From Azophilus sp965215035 (GTDB taxonomy: Bacteria; Pseudomonadota; Gammaproteobacteria; Pseudomonadales; Azotimanducaceae): a stretch of 64,000 nt of DNA. The notes below the pieces were generated by a model, which saw only the letters and a program-made list of their open reading frames with translations, did not search any database and was not told where the DNA came from. Position 1 is the first letter of the stretch. The number at the start of each line of letters is the position of its first letter. Below are positions 8,996-19,355 of this stretch, piece by piece. A program made the position numbers and the translations under genes. The stretch is taken from the NCBI GenBank assembly GCA_965215035.1, contig OZ244040.1:2418001-2482000 (forward strand), given 5' to 3'.

Positions 8996-9131
8996 GCCGG
9001 TTTCGACATCTGGGCGCTCGCGGATTCCGTGACGGCGGCGCCAACCCGTCGATGGCTCGGCCGGCCTCGGTCAACGCATCGACGCGCTTTGGTCACGCTG
9101 AACAACGCTCCGGTTCGGACAGGGCGACTGG

Positions 9132-11183
9132 TCAGTGGCCATCATCGCGCAGCGCGAAGGCAATGAGGTGGTCGCCCTTGGTCGTACCATAGTAGGGGTG
9201 CCCCCCGGCCATGATGACCACGTACTGGCGTCCGCCGGCCGCGTAGGTCATAGGTGTGGACTGTCCCCCGGCCGGAAGTTTCGTTTCCCAGAGTTTCTGG
9301 CCCGTCTCGATATCGAAGGCCCTAAACCTGTCGTCGGCGCTGGCGGCAATGAACGCGAGGCCGCCTGCGGTGACGATGGGGCCACCGGCCATGGGCGTGC
9401 CCATTTCGAGTGGTAGCGGGATGCCGATTCGCCCGGCGGCGAGTTGCTCGATCGAACCGAGCGGCACCTGCCACAGCAGTTCACCGGCCGCTAGGTCCAC
9501 CGCGCTCAACCGGGCCCATGGCGGGGCCGTGCAGGGTGTGCCCAGCCGGGAAGTCAGAAAATACAGTTCCATTACGTAATCCGTGCCCGACATCGGGAAG
9601 AACAGGTGAGAGTCCGGGGCCCCTTCGTCGGGGCCCACCTCGTTACGGGGAACGAGTCGGTGTACCTGCGCCATATGCAGTGTCGGGGTAATGAGGATCC
9701 CGGTTCCGGGAACAACGGCGCCACCGCCCCAGTTCATGCCCCCGGCGGAAGAGGGAAAGACAATCGTTCCCTGGGTGCTCGGGGGTGTGTACATGCCCTC
9801 GCTGCGCAGGCTTTCGATCTGCCGCCGGCAGTCGCTGCGGTCCCAGAACGTAAAGCCCCAGGCGTCTTCCGGCCGCAACCCCTGTTGGATCAGACCAAGC
9901 TGCGTCGAGAAAGGCTGTGTAGGCGATAGCCATTCTCCGCGGATGTCTGTGGATTGCGGCACGGGGCGTTCCTCGATGGGCAGCAGGGGTGCCCCGGTAA
10001 GCCGGTTGAAGACGAATACCATGCCCTGTTTGGTCAGTTGCACGACTGCGGGAACCCGTTCCCCGTCGCGTTCGAGGTCCGTAAGGATGGGCTGTGCCGG
10101 CAGATCGTAGTCCCACAGGTCGTGGTGCACTATTTGGAAGTGCCAGCGCACCTCGCCCGTATTACTGTCCAGCGCCACCAGCGAATCCGTATAGAGGTTT
10201 GCGCCCGCGCGATAGTTGCCCACCAGGTCCACGGAAGGGCTTGTGGTGGGCACGAACACTAGGTCATTCGCCGGGTCGGCCGACAGCAGGCTCCAGGCAT
10301 TGCCGGCACCGATGGACGCGGTGCCTTCCGCACCCCAGGTCGCCACCGCCGAACCGTCGTCATCGCGGGGTACCGGGTCGAAGGTCCACAGCAGTTCTCC
10401 GCTGCGGGCATCTAGGGCGCGGACCATGCCGCTTGGTGCCCGCACCCGCAGGTTATCAGCCAGGGTGGAGCCGAATACGGCCACATGGCCCGCCATGGCG
10501 GGCGGTGCATGAATCTGCACTTCGTCGTGGAACTGGAGATGCGGGCCGGGGTCCAGTTGCACCTCGCCGGGGGTGCCATCGGCGGCACCAAAATCCGTGC
10601 AGCGCCTGCCAGTGCGGGCATCGACGGCGAAGACGCGCAGATCCGCCGTGCCCCAGAGCAGCCTCGTTCGACAGAGGGCATCTGCGGAAGCGGATTCTTC
10701 CACGTAGGTCGCAACGCCCCGGCACTTGACCAGGGTATGGCCCAAGGGCGAGAACGAGACGTTCGGATCGAAGGTCCAGCGTTCCTTCCCGGTGATCGGG
10801 TCCAGTGCCAGCAGTCTTCCCGTCGGTGTGCAGGCGATCAGCGTGTCTTCCACCAATACCGGTGTGGATTGCCAAGGGTTGAAAGGCTGGGCTCCGGTCA
10901 GCATGGCGTCGAGCTCGCCGGCCTGGTATTCCCAGGCGACTACAAGGTGCCCAACATTGCCGCGATTGATCTGGTCCAGCCCGGAATAGCGCTCGCCACC
11001 GGCGTTGTTGCCGTACTGCGGCCACTCGGTGTCGGCGAGCGGTGACCCGGGGATGGCGCGTTCATGGGTGGGCATCTGTGCACCGGAATTCCAGTACACC
11101 AATACGCTGGTGAGGACATACGCCACCGCACCGACAAAGACAACGGCGCTCGCGACTGCCGCCGTTTTACCGTAGTTGTTCAT
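9132..11183 (-). CDS. Membrane-anchored PQQ-dependent dehydrogenase (quinoprotein)
   Basis: A 683-residue quinoprotein. One N-terminal membrane segment (residues about 8-32, AAVASAVVFVGAVAYVLTSV) is followed by a periplasmic beta-propeller. Blade motifs are visible: EWPQYGNNAGGERYSGLDQI, GKERWTFDPN, GELLWTFDPV, GEVRWHFQIVHHDLWDYD and a closing GQKLWETKLPAG. The HHDLWDYD stretch is typical of the membrane glucose/alcohol dehydrogenase branch. No cytochrome c CxxCH is present, so electrons likely pass to ubiquinone. It is preceded by a TonB receptor in the same orientation (176 bp), suggesting uptake and periplasmic oxidation of one substrate. No PQQ synthesis genes are in the window. Confidence 0.9.
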   Translation of the reverse strand: MNNYGKTAAVASAVVFVGAVAYVLTSVLVYWNSGAQMPTHERAIPGSPLADTEWPQYGNNAGGERYSGLDQINRGNVGHLVVAWEYQAGELDAMLTGAQPFNPWQSTPVLVEDTLIACTPTGRLLALDPITGKERWTFDPNVSFSPLGHTLVKCRGVATYVEESASADALCRTRLLWGTADLRVFAVDARTGRRCTDFGAADGTPGEVQLDPGPHLQFHDEVQIHAPPAMAGHVAVFGSTLADNLRVRAPSGMVRALDARSGELLWTFDPVPRDDDGSAVATWGAEGTASIGAGNAWSLLSADPANDLVFVPTTSPSVDLVGNYRAGANLYTDSLVALDSNTGEVRWHFQIVHHDLWDYDLPAQPILTDLERDGERVPAVVQLTKQGMVFVFNRLTGAPLLPIEERPVPQSTDIRGEWLSPTQPFSTQLGLIQQGLRPEDAWGFTFWDRSDCRRQIESLRSEGMYTPPSTQGTIVFPSSAGGMNWGGGAVVPGTGILITPTLHMAQVHRLVPRNEVGPDEGAPDSHLFFPMSGTDYVMELYFLTSRLGTPCTAPPWARLSAVDLAAGELLWQVPLGSIEQLAAGRIGIPLPLEMGTPMAGGPIVTAGGLAFIAASADDRFRAFDIETGQKLWETKLPAGGQSTPMTYAAGGRQYVVIMAGGHPYYGTTKGDHLIAFALRDDGH

Positions 11184-11359
11184 CGCTCGATCCCGGCCCC
11201 ACAGTGCCGCGCCACCCTACGGTCGGCCATGTCGTCGAGTGCGGCGGGGTCGATGTCGGCGGAAACGCCAGCCCTGCCGGTTGGATCCTATCCCAAGTCT
11301 GGTTCCCAATGTCTGCCGGCCGACCTGGGCGGGGGATGATCAAGGCAGGAAACTGTTGA

Positions 11360-13804
11360 TTACCGGGTGCCGCCTCGATACATCGTGAACCGGACCCGGA
11401 TTTCCCTGCCCCGCTCGGCGAAACAGAGGGCTTGGTCGAAACTCCCGGGAATCACCACGTTGACTGGGAGGCCCACCACATTGGGCACTAGCCCGCCAGC
11501 CTGGTCGAACGGCCCTGGGGCACAGGTGGTGGCTGTAATCTCGTCGCCGAGATTGTTACCGATTAGCGCCAGTTCCCAGCTTTGGTCCGAGGGGTACAAT
11601 CGCAGGCTCACACTGGTCTTCCAGTAGCTGTCCAGGAAGGCGCGCGGATTGTAGCTGACGTCCATGATCGTATCGTCGGTAAAAGAGGCGCTGGCCGAGA
11701 CGCCCGCCAGCAGTTGGCTGCCGTTGATCGGGCGGTCGAAATCGAGGCCGAAGCTGGCAGCCCACTTCGGGGAGCGCGGTAGATCCTGGTCGGACAGATC
11801 CTGGGCCGTGAAGCCGCCGAGGGCGAATCCCGGAGCCAGCTCGTTTGCGCCGGGGTCGAAGTTTCGGTTACAGCCCTGATCGATGGTTTGACCGCCGTAG
11901 CAGGCGGCGTCCGGAAAACTGTCGAACTCCCCCGAGTTGTAGTTCAGTGCTCCGTAGAGCATCAGGCCCTCCACCCCGGGCGGCGCATAGGTCAGGTCGA
12001 GTTCGACGCCGCTGACCGTGGCTTGGGCGGCATTTACCACCTTCAGCAGGGTGCCTGTGCCTTGCGGACGGGAGACGTACCGGCTGACCTGCATGTCTTT
12101 GTACTCGTACCGGTACGCCGCAGCATTCAGGCGCAGGCTGTTGTCGAGCAGTATTGCCTTAAGACCGACTTCCCCGCCTTGGGCGTTTTCTGGTCCGAAG
12201 GAGCGGTCGTCTGGAGTCGGCTGATCCACGTTGAAGGAGCCCGACTTCCAACCGGTTCTGTAAGCGCCGAACAGGGTGATGTTGTCGCGCAGTCTCCAGT
12301 TCAGCGTGATTTCAGGCAGAACCTTGTCTTCGTCGATGTTGTCCACCGGCAGCGATACGGTTCCGGGGCCGGGCATGCCAAAGATTATGCCGTTGTCCAC
12401 GGTGCTCAAGTCGCGTTCTTCCTTGAGGAAGCGTATGCCGGTGCCCAGTTCAATCCGGTCGGTGATATCAAACAGCAGGTGCCCAAACACGGACCAACTC
12501 TCTATGTCGACGACCTGGGTGTGGTTGTTGAAGATTGCGAACGAGGGCACTTTGGGAGCATGCAGGAATTCCTGTTCGCCATCCTCGTAAAACAGGCCCA
12601 GCATGCCGTTCAGCGGCCCGTCCAGGCTGGTTGTCAGGCGCAGTTCCTGGGTGAAGTAGAGCTGGTCGTGCCCGTTGGGGGCACTGATTGTAACGCTGGT
12701 CGGAAATCCCAGAAACGGGGTGGTCTGATCGACGGTCCCGGGCTGAAAGGTGCCGTTGATGTTGAAGTTGTGCTCTTCGTCCGAATAGCCGGTAAGCGAC
12801 GTCAGGGTTAGGTGTTCGTTGATGTCCAGGTTAAGTTCCAGGGTGGAGTAGAAGAACTGCGTGTCCTGATAGGGCACGCCGTTCTTGGGGTCTCCCGCGA
12901 AGAACAGGGGGTCGAGGTCGGCAATGGCGGCCTCGTCGTCGAGCCGACAGTTTTCGATGGGGTCGAACGGCTGATCGCAACCCACGATCTGGGGTGTACC
13001 GCCGTCCCCTAGCACACTTCGGTCTTCCAGGTTCACCTTCAGCCGGGCGGAGAAGCGGTCACTGGGTTCGAACAGCAACGTAAGCCTGCCGAACCACTTG
13101 CTGGCGTTTGGAAAGTTGTCGTATCTGGGCCCCGCGCCACCGAGACCGGGAGCGGGTTGGGCGGGGTTGCTGAAATAGCCGTCCTCATCGGAAAAGGCGA
13201 GCGCAATACGTGCTTTGAGCGAATCGCTCAAGGTGCCGGAGGCGATGGCCTGAGCGAGAATCTCCTTGGCTTCGAATTCATAGCCGAGGCGCCCGATCAG
13301 TTCCAGTTCCTCGCCGGGGTCGGCGGTGCGCAGGGCGATGATGCCGCCTGGGCTGTTCTTGCCGAAGAACAGCGACTGGGGGCCTTTTAGAACCTCGATT
13401 CGGTCGACGTCGAAAAAGGCGGTGCGCAACACGCCCCCATGGCTGAACTGCATGCCGTCGACGTTGATGGATATCGCGCCGTCGGTCGATGGATTGAACG
13501 TCTGCGTGCCCACGCCGCGGATGGTGGCATTTCCGCCGACGCTGCCGACATTGTTGCCAATCACCAGCCCCGGTACCCGTGTGGCCAGGTTGTAGTAATT
13601 CGTGGTCTGGAAAGTATCGAGTTGCGTCGCATCGAACGTCGAACTGACCACCGGCACGTCGAGAAAACTCTCCTCCCGCTTGCGGGCCGTGACCGTGATT
13701 TCCTCTATCTGGGCGAATGCGGGTTCTACGGGCAGACAAAGAGCCAGTATGGCTGCGGAGAGTGTGAACGACCGAAAAGAAAAACTGGAACTACACATGG
13801 ACAT
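11360..13804 (-). CDS. TonB-dependent outer-membrane receptor
   Basis: An 814-residue receptor. A signal peptide (to about AFA, residue 31) is followed by the TonB box IEEITVTARKREES, a plug domain with the conserved IEVLKGPQSLFFGKNSPGG, and a long beta-barrel. The plug has a SLFFGKN where most relatives have TLYGRN. This is the sphingomonad/marine type used for large or hydrophobic substrates rather than a siderophore-specific form, although substrate cannot be assigned. It is upstream of the PQQ dehydrogenase in the same direction. The ATG at 13804 follows a GGGAG about 9 nt away. Confidence 0.93.
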   Translation of the reverse strand: MSMCSSSFSFRSFTLSAAILALCLPVEPAFAQIEEITVTARKREESFLDVPVVSSTFDATQLDTFQTTNYYNLATRVPGLVIGNNVGSVGGNATIRGVGTQTFNPSTDGAISINVDGMQFSHGGVLRTAFFDVDRIEVLKGPQSLFFGKNSPGGIIALRTADPGEELELIGRLGYEFEAKEILAQAIASGTLSDSLKARIALAFSDEDGYFSNPAQPAPGLGGAGPRYDNFPNASKWFGRLTLLFEPSDRFSARLKVNLEDRSVLGDGGTPQIVGCDQPFDPIENCRLDDEAAIADLDPLFFAGDPKNGVPYQDTQFFYSTLELNLDINEHLTLTSLTGYSDEEHNFNINGTFQPGTVDQTTPFLGFPTSVTISAPNGHDQLYFTQELRLTTSLDGPLNGMLGLFYEDGEQEFLHAPKVPSFAIFNNHTQVVDIESWSVFGHLLFDITDRIELGTGIRFLKEERDLSTVDNGIIFGMPGPGTVSLPVDNIDEDKVLPEITLNWRLRDNITLFGAYRTGWKSGSFNVDQPTPDDRSFGPENAQGGEVGLKAILLDNSLRLNAAAYRYEYKDMQVSRYVSRPQGTGTLLKVVNAAQATVSGVELDLTYAPPGVEGLMLYGALNYNSGEFDSFPDAACYGGQTIDQGCNRNFDPGANELAPGFALGGFTAQDLSDQDLPRSPKWAASFGLDFDRPINGSQLLAGVSASASFTDDTIMDVSYNPRAFLDSYWKTSVSLRLYPSDQSWELALIGNNLGDEITATTCAPGPFDQAGGLVPNVVGLPVNVVIPGSFDQALCFAERGREIRVRFTMYRGGTR

Positions 13805-14020
13805 ATCTCGTCTCTCCCGATGCTGTGATCATTCTTACCTGGTTAACTCCGGGGACACCGTCGGCAGTATGACACCGCACTCATGTGATTTGCAAGCAAT
13901 TGTCTTTAAATTCACTAGGAGTCGTGTGACAAATCAGATATATATTCCATGTGCGTATGTCTGACTTCGGAACAGGCCAAACCGTTACCGGCGAGCGAAA
14001 TCCGGCGCGATTGTCGCCTG

Positions 14021-14090
14021 TGGTGGTTATGCGGCGATGCAAGACTCGGCATGTGGTGGTATGTCAATGTATCTTTATACGTCCCTAACC
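14021..14090 (+). repeat. Dispersed ~70-bp repeat, copy 1
   Basis: This stretch, beginning TGGTGGTTATGCGGCG and ending near TCTTTATACGTCCCTAACC, is repeated with high similarity at 49176-49245, 35 kb away in the same orientation. Both copies lie upstream of a rightward gene. No ORF runs through both. It may be a small non-autonomous element, a shared leader or a structured RNA. Confidence 0.6.
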
Positions 14091-14103
14091 AAAGGAAACG
14101 GGC

Positions 14104-14598
14104 ATGAGTGATTTACCCACCTATGTACTCGAATGGGAGTTCGATGCACCGCGCGAACTGGTGTGGAGGGCTTGGACCGAAGCGGCGCCCTTGTCGCGCT
14201 GGTATGGGCCGGGCGCTACGACGATTGTGCATGATCTGGACGTAAAGCCCGGCGGGCTGTGGCTTCTGGAGATGCGCTGGGGCGACAACTCCAACTATCA
14301 ACGGGTCGAGTACCTGGAGGTGGTGCATCCCGAGCGGCTGGTCTGGCTGCACGCGGTTGCGGATGCCGACTGGAACATCGTTGCCAACCCGATGATGCCC
14401 GACTGGCCTAGGCTGCTGCTGACCAGGGTAACCTTTACCGCGGAGGGCGACCGAACCAAGATGCGTTTCGTCTGGGTGCCCCACGAGGCGAGCGAGGCCG
14501 AAATCGCCGGTTTCGCGGCTGCCATGGATGGTATGGGCAAAGGCTGGGAGGCGGGGATGGAAGTGCTCGCCGGGCTGCTGGCCGAAATGCGCGCCTGA
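14104..14598 (+). CDS. SRPBCC (AHSA1-like) domain protein
   Basis: A 164-residue single-domain SRPBCC protein of the Activator-of-Hsp90-ATPase-homologue (AHSA1) type. The fold markers are the N-terminal strand FDAPRELVWRAWTEAAPLSRWYGP and the C-terminal helix GMGKGWEAGMEVLAGLLAEM. Such proteins bind hydrophobic ligands in a deep cavity; many are annotated as polyketide-cyclase-like but lack known catalysis. The ATG is preceded by AAAGGAAA. It stands alone between a TonB receptor (opposite strand) and a DUF885 gene. A repeat copy lies immediately upstream. Confidence 0.88.
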   Translation: MSDLPTYVLEWEFDAPRELVWRAWTEAAPLSRWYGPGATTIVHDLDVKPGGLWLLEMRWGDNSNYQRVEYLEVVHPERLVWLHAVADADWNIVANPMMPDWPRLLLTRVTFTAEGDRTKMRFVWVPHEASEAEIAGFAAAMDGMGKGWEAGMEVLAGLLAEMRA

Positions 14599-14930
14599 GC
14601 GGGTTGTGATCGGCAATTCCCATTATGGCGTTCCGCCCCTCCACAGGCGGGGTTCGCCGGTCGATTTGGCCCGAAGGCCCGAATAAGCCGGAAATGCGGG
14701 GCGTTGCGCGCCGAAAAGGGGAGCTGGACCCCCAACCAAAATGAGATTTACCGGGTTGCGATACCGCGGCTGGAAGGTCTGCTTGGAACCGCGACATCCT
14801 GCAAGGTTCATACGGCCCGTTGAGGTTCCGCAGCCGGGGTAGCGTCTGAATTAGCTGCGTGGGGGAGCGGCCCGTGGGGCCCCGTATACCGAACCCTTCT
14901 CGACAACACTTATGGCTTATGGAAGAAAAG
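14599..14930. other. Intergenic region, no gene recognised
   Basis: The 332 bases between the SRPBCC and DUF885 genes carry a small minus-strand open frame (14623-14811) without a ribosome-binding site or recognisable protein. It has GC-rich short palindromes such as GGCCCGAAGGCCCGAATAAG. I see no convincing gene, terminator or promoter. Confidence 0.5.
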
Positions 14931-16772
14931 ATGGCTGAACGACATGGAAGCAAGGGGCAGTTTGCCCTGGGAATGCTGTTGACCCTGATGCTGGCGGGTT
15001 GTGCGGAGCCGGGCGATGCGCCGGATGGCGGCCATCGGGCGGCGACGCAGACCGGGGCGGCCGGCGCGGGTTCCGCGGTGCCCCGGCCGGATGCCTCGGC
15101 CACCCTGCGGGCGCTGGCGGACCGCTACATGGCGGACCAGGTCGACGCCTCGCCCTATCTGCAACTGCTTGCCGGTCGGCGCGTCCAGGCGCTGGGAGAC
15201 AACAGCTTCGCCTTTGTCGAGGCGGCGGCGGCGAAGGCCGCCACCGCGCTTGCGGAACTGGGTGCCATCGATGTGTCGCAACTCGGCCATGACGACCGCA
15301 TCACCCATGCGATCCTCAAGAGCGTGCTGCAACAGACCACCGAGTATCCGACCCATTTCTGGCACAAGTTCAACGTCACGCCCTATGCGGCCGGCACGGT
15401 TTTCAGCTCCGTACTTCCGTCGGCGCTGGCCGGCTACCGTTTCGAAACCGAAGAAGACGGCGCAGCCTACCTGGGCCTGCTGCGGGATCTGGCCCGCTAT
15501 GTGGCGGCTGACCTAACTCGCCTCAGGGGCCAGGAGGAACGCGGCATTCTGCTGCCGAAGGCCGCCATTCCGGGAGCTAGGAAGGTCTTCGAAGCGTTGC
15601 GTTCCGGTGCCGGCGATTTGGTGGCGGTCGCACCGGGGCGGCTGGCGGCGCTTTCCGAGGAGCAGCGGGCCACCCTGAATGCGGAGATCGGCTCGGCCCT
15701 GTCGGAACAGGTGCTACCGGCCATCGATGCGCTGCTCGACTACCTTGGCGAAGACTACATGGCGCGCGCTCCGGAGGCGGTGGGCCTTAGCCAGTATCCG
15801 GGCGGCGAGGCGGCCTACCGCTTTGCCATTCGGCAACAGACCACCATGGAGCTAGACCCCGTGGAAATCCACGAGCGGGGTCTGGCCTATATGGCGGATA
15901 TCCAGCGCCAGATGCGCTCGATTCGGGACGAGCTTGAATTCGAGGGCACGGCGGCGGAGTTTCACGACCAAATGCGCGCGGATCCCCGCTTCTTTGCGCA
16001 GACCCCCGAAGAGGTGGAAGAGCGCTACATGGCCTACATCCGCGAAATAGAGCCACAGATTCCGGACTATTTCTCCGTGCTGCCCAAGGCACCCTATGGT
16101 GTTAAGCGCCTGGATCCGGCGGCGGAACCGGGCATGACCTTCGGCTACTACCAGCCGCCGAATCCGAACAGCGAGCGGGGCAACTACCGCTACAACGGCT
16201 CGAAACTCGAGAGTCGCCCCATGGTCTGGACCGGGCCGCTTATCTTCCACGAACTGATACCCGGGCACCACTTTCATATCGCCCTGCAAAGAGAGAGCGA
16301 AGCGAGTTCCGAACTCCGCAGGCTTTCCAGCCTCTTCTACGCCGCCTTTACTGAGGGCTGGGCCAACTACGCCGCGAGCCTGGCCCTGGAGATGGGCATT
16401 CTGGACGAGCCCTACGAGCGCTATGGCTGGCTGCTGTTCGACGCCTTCATAGCCAACCGCCTCGTGGTGGATACGGGTATGAATCATTTCGGCTGGCCCC
16501 GGGAAAGGGCGATGGCGTATATGCTGCAGAACACCTTCTCCAGCGAGGAGGAGACCGAGACAGAGACCCTGCGCTATTCCACGGACATGCCGGGGCAGGC
16601 GCTGGCCTATAAGCTCGGGCTCGAGAAGATTCGCGAGCTCCGCGCCGCCCAGGAGGCGAAGTTGGGCGATGCGTTCGACATCCGTACCTTCCACGCCGCC
16701 GTGCTGGGCGGCGGCGCCATGCCCCTGCCGGTGCTGGAGAAGCATGTGGACTGGTACATGAGCCAGCGTTGA
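14931..16772 (+). CDS. DUF885 family lipoprotein, probable metallohydrolase
   Basis: A 613-residue DUF885 protein. A lipobox LMLAGC ends near residue 24, so it is predicted to be a membrane-anchored lipoprotein in the periplasm. The family metal site is seen as HELIPGHH (an HExxxGHH, about residue 440) and a downstream EGWANYAA. Related proteins are thought to be peptidases, though few are characterised. The frame opens at 14859, but the ATG at 14931 fits better: GGAAG (14921-14925) precedes it and the lipoprotein leader then has normal length. A paralogue is fused to an amidohydrolase at 43056. Confidence 0.9.
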   Translation: MAERHGSKGQFALGMLLTLMLAGCAEPGDAPDGGHRAATQTGAAGAGSAVPRPDASATLRALADRYMADQVDASPYLQLLAGRRVQALGDNSFAFVEAAAAKAATALAELGAIDVSQLGHDDRITHAILKSVLQQTTEYPTHFWHKFNVTPYAAGTVFSSVLPSALAGYRFETEEDGAAYLGLLRDLARYVAADLTRLRGQEERGILLPKAAIPGARKVFEALRSGAGDLVAVAPGRLAALSEEQRATLNAEIGSALSEQVLPAIDALLDYLGEDYMARAPEAVGLSQYPGGEAAYRFAIRQQTTMELDPVEIHERGLAYMADIQRQMRSIRDELEFEGTAAEFHDQMRADPRFFAQTPEEVEERYMAYIREIEPQIPDYFSVLPKAPYGVKRLDPAAEPGMTFGYYQPPNPNSERGNYRYNGSKLESRPMVWTGPLIFHELIPGHHFHIALQRESEASSELRRLSSLFYAAFTEGWANYAASLALEMGILDEPYERYGWLLFDAFIANRLVVDTGMNHFGWPRERAMAYMLQNTFSSEEETETETLRYSTDMPGQALAYKLGLEKIRELRAAQEAKLGDAFDIRTFHAAVLGGGAMPLPVLEKHVDWYMSQR

Positions 16773-16937
16773 AAACTCTGCGCAACGCAGAGGCAATGCT
16801 ACATGCCGGCTTTACGATACAACTTTGCGCAGTACTGCCGGCTTCCACCGGTAAGGGCGGCAAGATCGTGCGTCGAGACTGGCCGCCGTGGTCTTCGTTC
16901 GACGCAAGGTCCGCTCAGGCCGGTTGCCGCCCTTCGC

Positions 16938-19355
16938 CTACCCGCCGAAGGCCAGGCGCACGGAGAGGCCGTAGGTGAGCGGGCGGATCGTAACGTCCGT
17001 CTGGCGAAAGCCGACCAGGTCAAAGGACGCCGGGATACCCTCGGTGGAGGGCAGTTCCCCCGTCAGGTTGTCGCCGAACAAGCTGAATTCCCACTGCTTC
17101 CAGTTGACGCCCAGGCGCGCGTTCAGTTCGCCGTAGCCGCTCTGATAGCCGGCGGCGCCCGCGGTTGCAAAGGCGCTGCCCGCCTGCTTCGACCGGTAGC
17201 TGTAGTCGGTGCGGATAAACAATTCGGTGTCTGAGTTGATGGGCTTTGCATAGTCCGCGAGGACGCTGCCCATCCACATCGGGATATCCGGCATCGGGCC
17301 GCCCTTTTCAGCCAGGGGCGGTAGGGATGGATCCGAGCCTTCCGGAACGTAGTTTTCGCCGATCTGCGCGTCGATGTAGGTCAGGTTCATAGCGAGGACG
17401 AGGCCCTGGGTAACGGCGGCGGTGATCTCGAACTCGACGCCCTGCGATTCCACGGAGCCCAGGTTGATCACTGAGCCATTCAATCCACAGAGCGGGTTGA
17501 CACCGACCTGGGTGTTTGTCCAATCGTTATAGAACCACGCTAGGGAACTGTTCACCCGTCCGTCGGCGAAGGTCTGCTTCCAACCCAGTTCGTAACTCCA
17601 CAGTGAATCCGACAGGTATCTCTCAGGGGTTCTCGGGGCACCGATGCGCGCCTGCAACTCGGCGCGGCAGGCGGGCGAATCCGGCAGTGGGAAGTTGGCG
17701 CCGCCCATACGGAACCCCTCTGCGGCGGAAGCATAGAGCAGGACATCGTCGGCGGGCCGATACTCGACCTTGAAGTTGGGTACCATGCCGTCATCTTCGT
17801 TGTCGCCCTCGAGCATGAAGTCGCCGCCCGAGATAAACAGCGGGTTGCCCCGGAAATGATCCCAGAGCTCGAACTCGTGGCGGAACGCCCGCATGCCGAC
17901 CACCCCGCGCAACTGTTCGGTGAAGTCATAGGTGAATTCCCCGAACAGCGCGACCTCGTCCCGGTCGCGGAACGAGGAACTCCAGAAGATGAAGCCGTCG
18001 GGAGAATTGGGTAACAGCCCGACGCCGGGGAAGTTGACCGTGGTGCCGGTGCCGGCGAAGAAGCGCGTGTTGTAGTCTTCGGTTCGGTTGGTGTAGAAGA
18101 CGCCGAGGGTGAAATTGGCTTTTTTGTCCCAGGTTGTCTGCAACCGCGTCTCGTGGGTGATTTCCTTGTTCTCAGGGGAGTAGTCGCCGGGCATGTAGCG
18201 GGGCGATGGGAGCCCGTTGGCGTCGCTGACCAAGAGGCCGAATGCCTCGGTAACATCGAGGCGCATGGTCATCTTATCGTCGTAGTAGGAGGTGCTGGAT
18301 ACCGCCCGGAAGCTGTCGGTTATCTGCCAGTCGAATGCCAGGTTGGTCAAGGTGAACTTGGTGTAGATATTGTCCAGCCCGCGGCCGAGAAAAATGGGGT
18401 CGTCATAGTCTTCGCGGTCGCCATCGAGCCTGTCGAAATAGGGCGCCCCAATGCCAAAGCCCCGGTACAGTTGGCCCCCTGCCGTCAGCGTTCCCGCATC
18501 GCCTGGCGATTTTGGATGGAAGTAGTTCGTCGCGGCCTGCTTGGTGTGGTCGTGCATGATGGACGCGGAAATCGTCAGGTTGTCCGTGGCCAGCAGCGAC
18601 AGGGCCAGTCGCCCACCGGTTACGGTTTCGCTGTTGGCGTTCTTCTTGATCAGGTTGCCCGTGGGGTTGGCGAACACGTCGATCTCGTGGATGTCGACAT
18701 AGCCATCGTTTTCCTCCCGATAGGCCGACAGGCGCAGGGCGAGGCGGTCGGAAACCGGGATGTTCACCATGGCTTCGACATCGTAGTTGGTGCCGCCGAA
18801 CTCCGTGTCGCTGACGGTGGCCATGATATGGCCGTCCAGTTGCTCGAAATCGGGTTTGCGGGTGACGAGCTTGATGGTGCCCGCCAGAGAGGCGGCGCCG
18901 TACAGGGTGCCCTGGGGCCCGCGCAACACCTCGATACGCTCTAGGTCGACCAGCCGCGGATTGCTCATGGTCACCGGCGTTTCGTCGATGTAGAAGCCGA
19001 CGGTGTTCTGACCGACAAGAAAGGCGCCGCTGATCGTCTGGATGCCGCGCAATCCGATCTCCCGTGGCCCCAGTTGAGAGGCGGCGCTTCGCTGGCTTGT
19101 AGAGAGCCCGGGAACCAGGTTGATATAGTCGTTGAAATCGCGCACTCCGAAACGGGTCAGCCGGTCGCCGGAGATCGATGTGATGCTCACCGAGACATCC
19201 TGGGCCGACTGCTCCCGCTTGCTGGCGGTGACGATGATTTCCTCCAGATAGGTGTCTGCTACGGTTTCCCGTTCCTCGGCGGCGACTGCGGGAGCTACGC
19301 CCAGTACTAGGGCTAGGCCCGCCAGTGGAACCGCTGCAATGCCGTCATGTCTCAT
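16938..19355 (-). CDS. TonB-dependent outer-membrane receptor
   Basis: An 805-residue receptor with signal peptide (cleavage near AVAAEE, residue 26), TonB box LEEIIVTASKREQS, a plug with IEVLRGPQGTLYGAASLAGT, and a barrel ending LSVRLAFGG. The plug recognition and the many aromatic-girdle strands fit a carbohydrate or lipid-uptake receptor of marine proteobacteria. It is convergent with the DUF885 gene and stands 255 bp downstream of the CoA-transferase operon end. No regulator is adjacent. Confidence 0.94.
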   Translation of the reverse strand: MRHDGIAAVPLAGLALVLGVAPAVAAEERETVADTYLEEIIVTASKREQSAQDVSVSITSISGDRLTRFGVRDFNDYINLVPGLSTSQRSAASQLGPREIGLRGIQTISGAFLVGQNTVGFYIDETPVTMSNPRLVDLERIEVLRGPQGTLYGAASLAGTIKLVTRKPDFEQLDGHIMATVSDTEFGGTNYDVEAMVNIPVSDRLALRLSAYREENDGYVDIHEIDVFANPTGNLIKKNANSETVTGGRLALSLLATDNLTISASIMHDHTKQAATNYFHPKSPGDAGTLTAGGQLYRGFGIGAPYFDRLDGDREDYDDPIFLGRGLDNIYTKFTLTNLAFDWQITDSFRAVSSTSYYDDKMTMRLDVTEAFGLLVSDANGLPSPRYMPGDYSPENKEITHETRLQTTWDKKANFTLGVFYTNRTEDYNTRFFAGTGTTVNFPGVGLLPNSPDGFIFWSSSFRDRDEVALFGEFTYDFTEQLRGVVGMRAFRHEFELWDHFRGNPLFISGGDFMLEGDNEDDGMVPNFKVEYRPADDVLLYASAAEGFRMGGANFPLPDSPACRAELQARIGAPRTPERYLSDSLWSYELGWKQTFADGRVNSSLAWFYNDWTNTQVGVNPLCGLNGSVINLGSVESQGVEFEITAAVTQGLVLAMNLTYIDAQIGENYVPEGSDPSLPPLAEKGGPMPDIPMWMGSVLADYAKPINSDTELFIRTDYSYRSKQAGSAFATAGAAGYQSGYGELNARLGVNWKQWEFSLFGDNLTGELPSTEGIPASFDLVGFRQTDVTIRPLTYGLSVRLAFGG

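Noticed and set aside
11888..12811. 307-residue plus-strand open frame
   Set aside because: Antisense shadow of the TonB receptor at 11360-13804, without a protein-like composition.
14623..14811. Short minus-strand frame between the SRPBCC and DUF885 genes
   Set aside because: No ribosome-binding site, no domain, and GC-rich palindromic DNA explains the open frame.
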